Of a stretch of 5,294 bases of DNA, positions 4,901 through 5,294 are shown piece after piece (within the stretch, counting starts at the first letter, position 1; each line of letters starts with the position of its first letter). The notes beneath the pieces were generated by a model. The model searched no databases. It was not told the origin of the DNA and worked only from the letters and a program-made list of their open reading frames with translations. The DNA lies in assembly GCA_009776345.1 (NCBI GenBank), contig WRLS01000145.1, forward strand, positions 1 through 5,294, in the 5' to 3' direction. A program made the position numbers and the translations under genes. The DNA is from Oscillospiraceae bacterium. GTDB taxonomy: Bacteria; Bacillota; Clostridia; Oscillospirales; Ruminococcaceae.

Positions 4901-4921
4901 AAATTAGGAATTAGGAATTAG
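4894..4921 (+). repeat. Four tandem GAATTAG heptamers beginning in the stop codon region
   Basis: GAATTAG is at 4894-4900, AAATTAG at 4901-4907 and GAATTAG at 4908-4914 and 4915-4921. The TAG of the first unit is the stop codon of the upstream gene, so the tract overlaps the last codons. The complement, CTAATTC, resembles the CCTAAAA heptamers near 1880 and 2120. Confidence 0.8.
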
Positions 4922-4954
4922 CAAGGGACGAAATTTATCGCACGGCCATATAAA

Positions 4955-4976
4955 AATTGTTTCACGTGAAACAATT
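4955..4976. other. parS: parS site 1 (ParB/Spo0J-binding palindrome)
   Basis: The 16-bp core TGTTTCACGTGAAACA (4958-4973) is a perfect match to the bacterial parS consensus, and the palindrome extends to 22 bp. ParB (Spo0J in sporulators) binds this core and loads SMC/condensin, which helps separate and position the origin region. It lies 54 bp after the cyclic-di-GMP gene. An overlapping AAACAATTGTTT palindrome covers 4969-4980. Confidence 0.93.
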
Positions 4977-4992
4977 GTTTGGAAATTGTGCG

Positions 4993-5018
4993 TAAAATGT
5001 TTCACGTGAAACATTTTA
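4993..5018. other. parS: parS site 2 (ParB/Spo0J-binding palindrome)
   Basis: The core at 4998-5013 is identical to site 1, and the perfect palindrome extends to 26 bp with A/T flanks. The two centres are exactly 40 bp apart, just under four helical turns. The flanks differ between the two sites while the 16-bp core is the same, which argues for conserved protein binding rather than a simple recent duplication. Confidence 0.93.
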
Positions 5019-5046
5019 TAGGTGCGGTGGTATGAAATATAATTAA

Positions 5047-5089
5047 AACCACCCCGTCAGGCTACGCCTGCCACCCCTCCAAGGAGGGG
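5047..5089 (-). repeat. 43-bp palindromic module, inverted exact copy
   Basis: It is identical base for base to the complement of 1932-1974, including head, hairpin and GGGGTGGTT tail. The two copies bracket the 1888-2350 mosaic (in part), the cyclic-di-GMP gene and both parS sites. Open reading on the minus strand through here is translation of the repeat. Confidence 0.92.
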
Positions 5090-5294
5090 AATAATCTGCA
5101 AAGGCAAGTAGGCACGTAACCAAAACAGGGAGCGACACCCGGAAGCGCCCGCGCACGTAATTACAGCGGAAAAAGTCTTTGATTTCTTTTATTCCTAATA
5201 CCTTTTTCCGCGTTCGAGACCTGGAGCTCGGCTCGGCTGAGCGATTGGGCGGATTATAGGGCAAAGCATATGACGTGCGCGATGAAAGGCACAA
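5090..5294. other. Unassigned region at the right edge; one inverted repeat
   Basis: No recognisable gene is seen. GCGGAAAAAG (5166-5175) is exactly complementary to CTTTTTCCGC (5202-5211) across a 26-base AT-rich spacer containing ATTCCTAATAC. GCACGTAA occurs twice (5113-5120 and 5152-5159). A GC-rich stretch follows (5220-5250). The last 20 bases begin GTGCG, the start typical of group II introns, and contain GTGC...GCAC, but the window stops there. The region might be a leader, a structured RNA or the edge of an element; none can be supported. Confidence 0.35.

Noticed and set aside
4955..5018. The two CACGTG palindromes as rho-independent terminators of the upstream gene
   Set aside because: They lack loops and following T-runs, and the exact 16-bp core identity to parS explains them better, although hairpins in RNA remain possible.
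5043..5294. Minus-strand open frame of 83 codons at the right edge
   Set aside because: Its last part is translation of the inverted 43-bp repeat, it has no recognisable domain, no visible ribosome-binding site, and begins at the window edge with TTG.

Overview
The window looks like chromosome from an endospore-forming Firmicute of the Clostridia type. It carries the three-gene spoIIA operon (spoIIAA, spoIIAB, sigF) with all family motifs intact. Coding sequence is moderately GC-rich, and the intergenic DNA is packed with short GC-rich palindromic repeats. I cannot name the genus. The repeat style reminds me of GC-rich gut Clostridia (Oscillospiraceae-like), but that is only an impression.

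Layout: 1-106 is a symmetric, hairpin-rich repeat element, probably cut by the window edge. 111-270 is the spoIIA leader, with a Spo0A-box-like heptamer, a 33-bp near-perfect inverted repeat and a GC hairpin just before the ribosome-binding site. 271-1801 is spoIIAA-spoIIAB-sigF, all on the plus strand. spoIIAA and spoIIAB overlap by 4 bp, but a 92-bp gap holding a dispersed repeat hairpin separates spoIIAB from sigF. 1802-2400 has no credible gene and is a dense mosaic of palindromic modules, direct repeats and heptamer tracts. 2401-2563 is AT-rich and holds two face-to-face promoter-like sequences. 2564-4900 encodes a large cytoplasmic PAS-GGDEF-EAL-GAF protein of cyclic-di-GMP metabolism. 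4894-5089 holds a heptamer tandem repeat, two perfect parS (ParB/Spo0J-binding) palindromes 40 bp apart, and an inverted exact copy of a 43-bp repeat seen 3.1 kb upstream. 5090-5294 has no recognisable gene.

How it fits together: SpoIIAB binds and inhibits SigF (the first forespore sigma factor) and phosphorylates SpoIIAA. Dephosphorylated SpoIIAA releases SigF. The cyclic-di-GMP enzyme and the parS pair are physical neighbours of this switch. A functional link to sporulation, where ParB/parS helps place the origin in the forespore, is plausible but is inference only.

Most notable: the tandem perfect parS sites; a pair of inverted hairpin repeats whose only two differences compensate each other; the same repeat superfamily lodged inside the spoIIA operon; and a minus-strand promoter-like sequence over the start of the cyclic-di-GMP gene.
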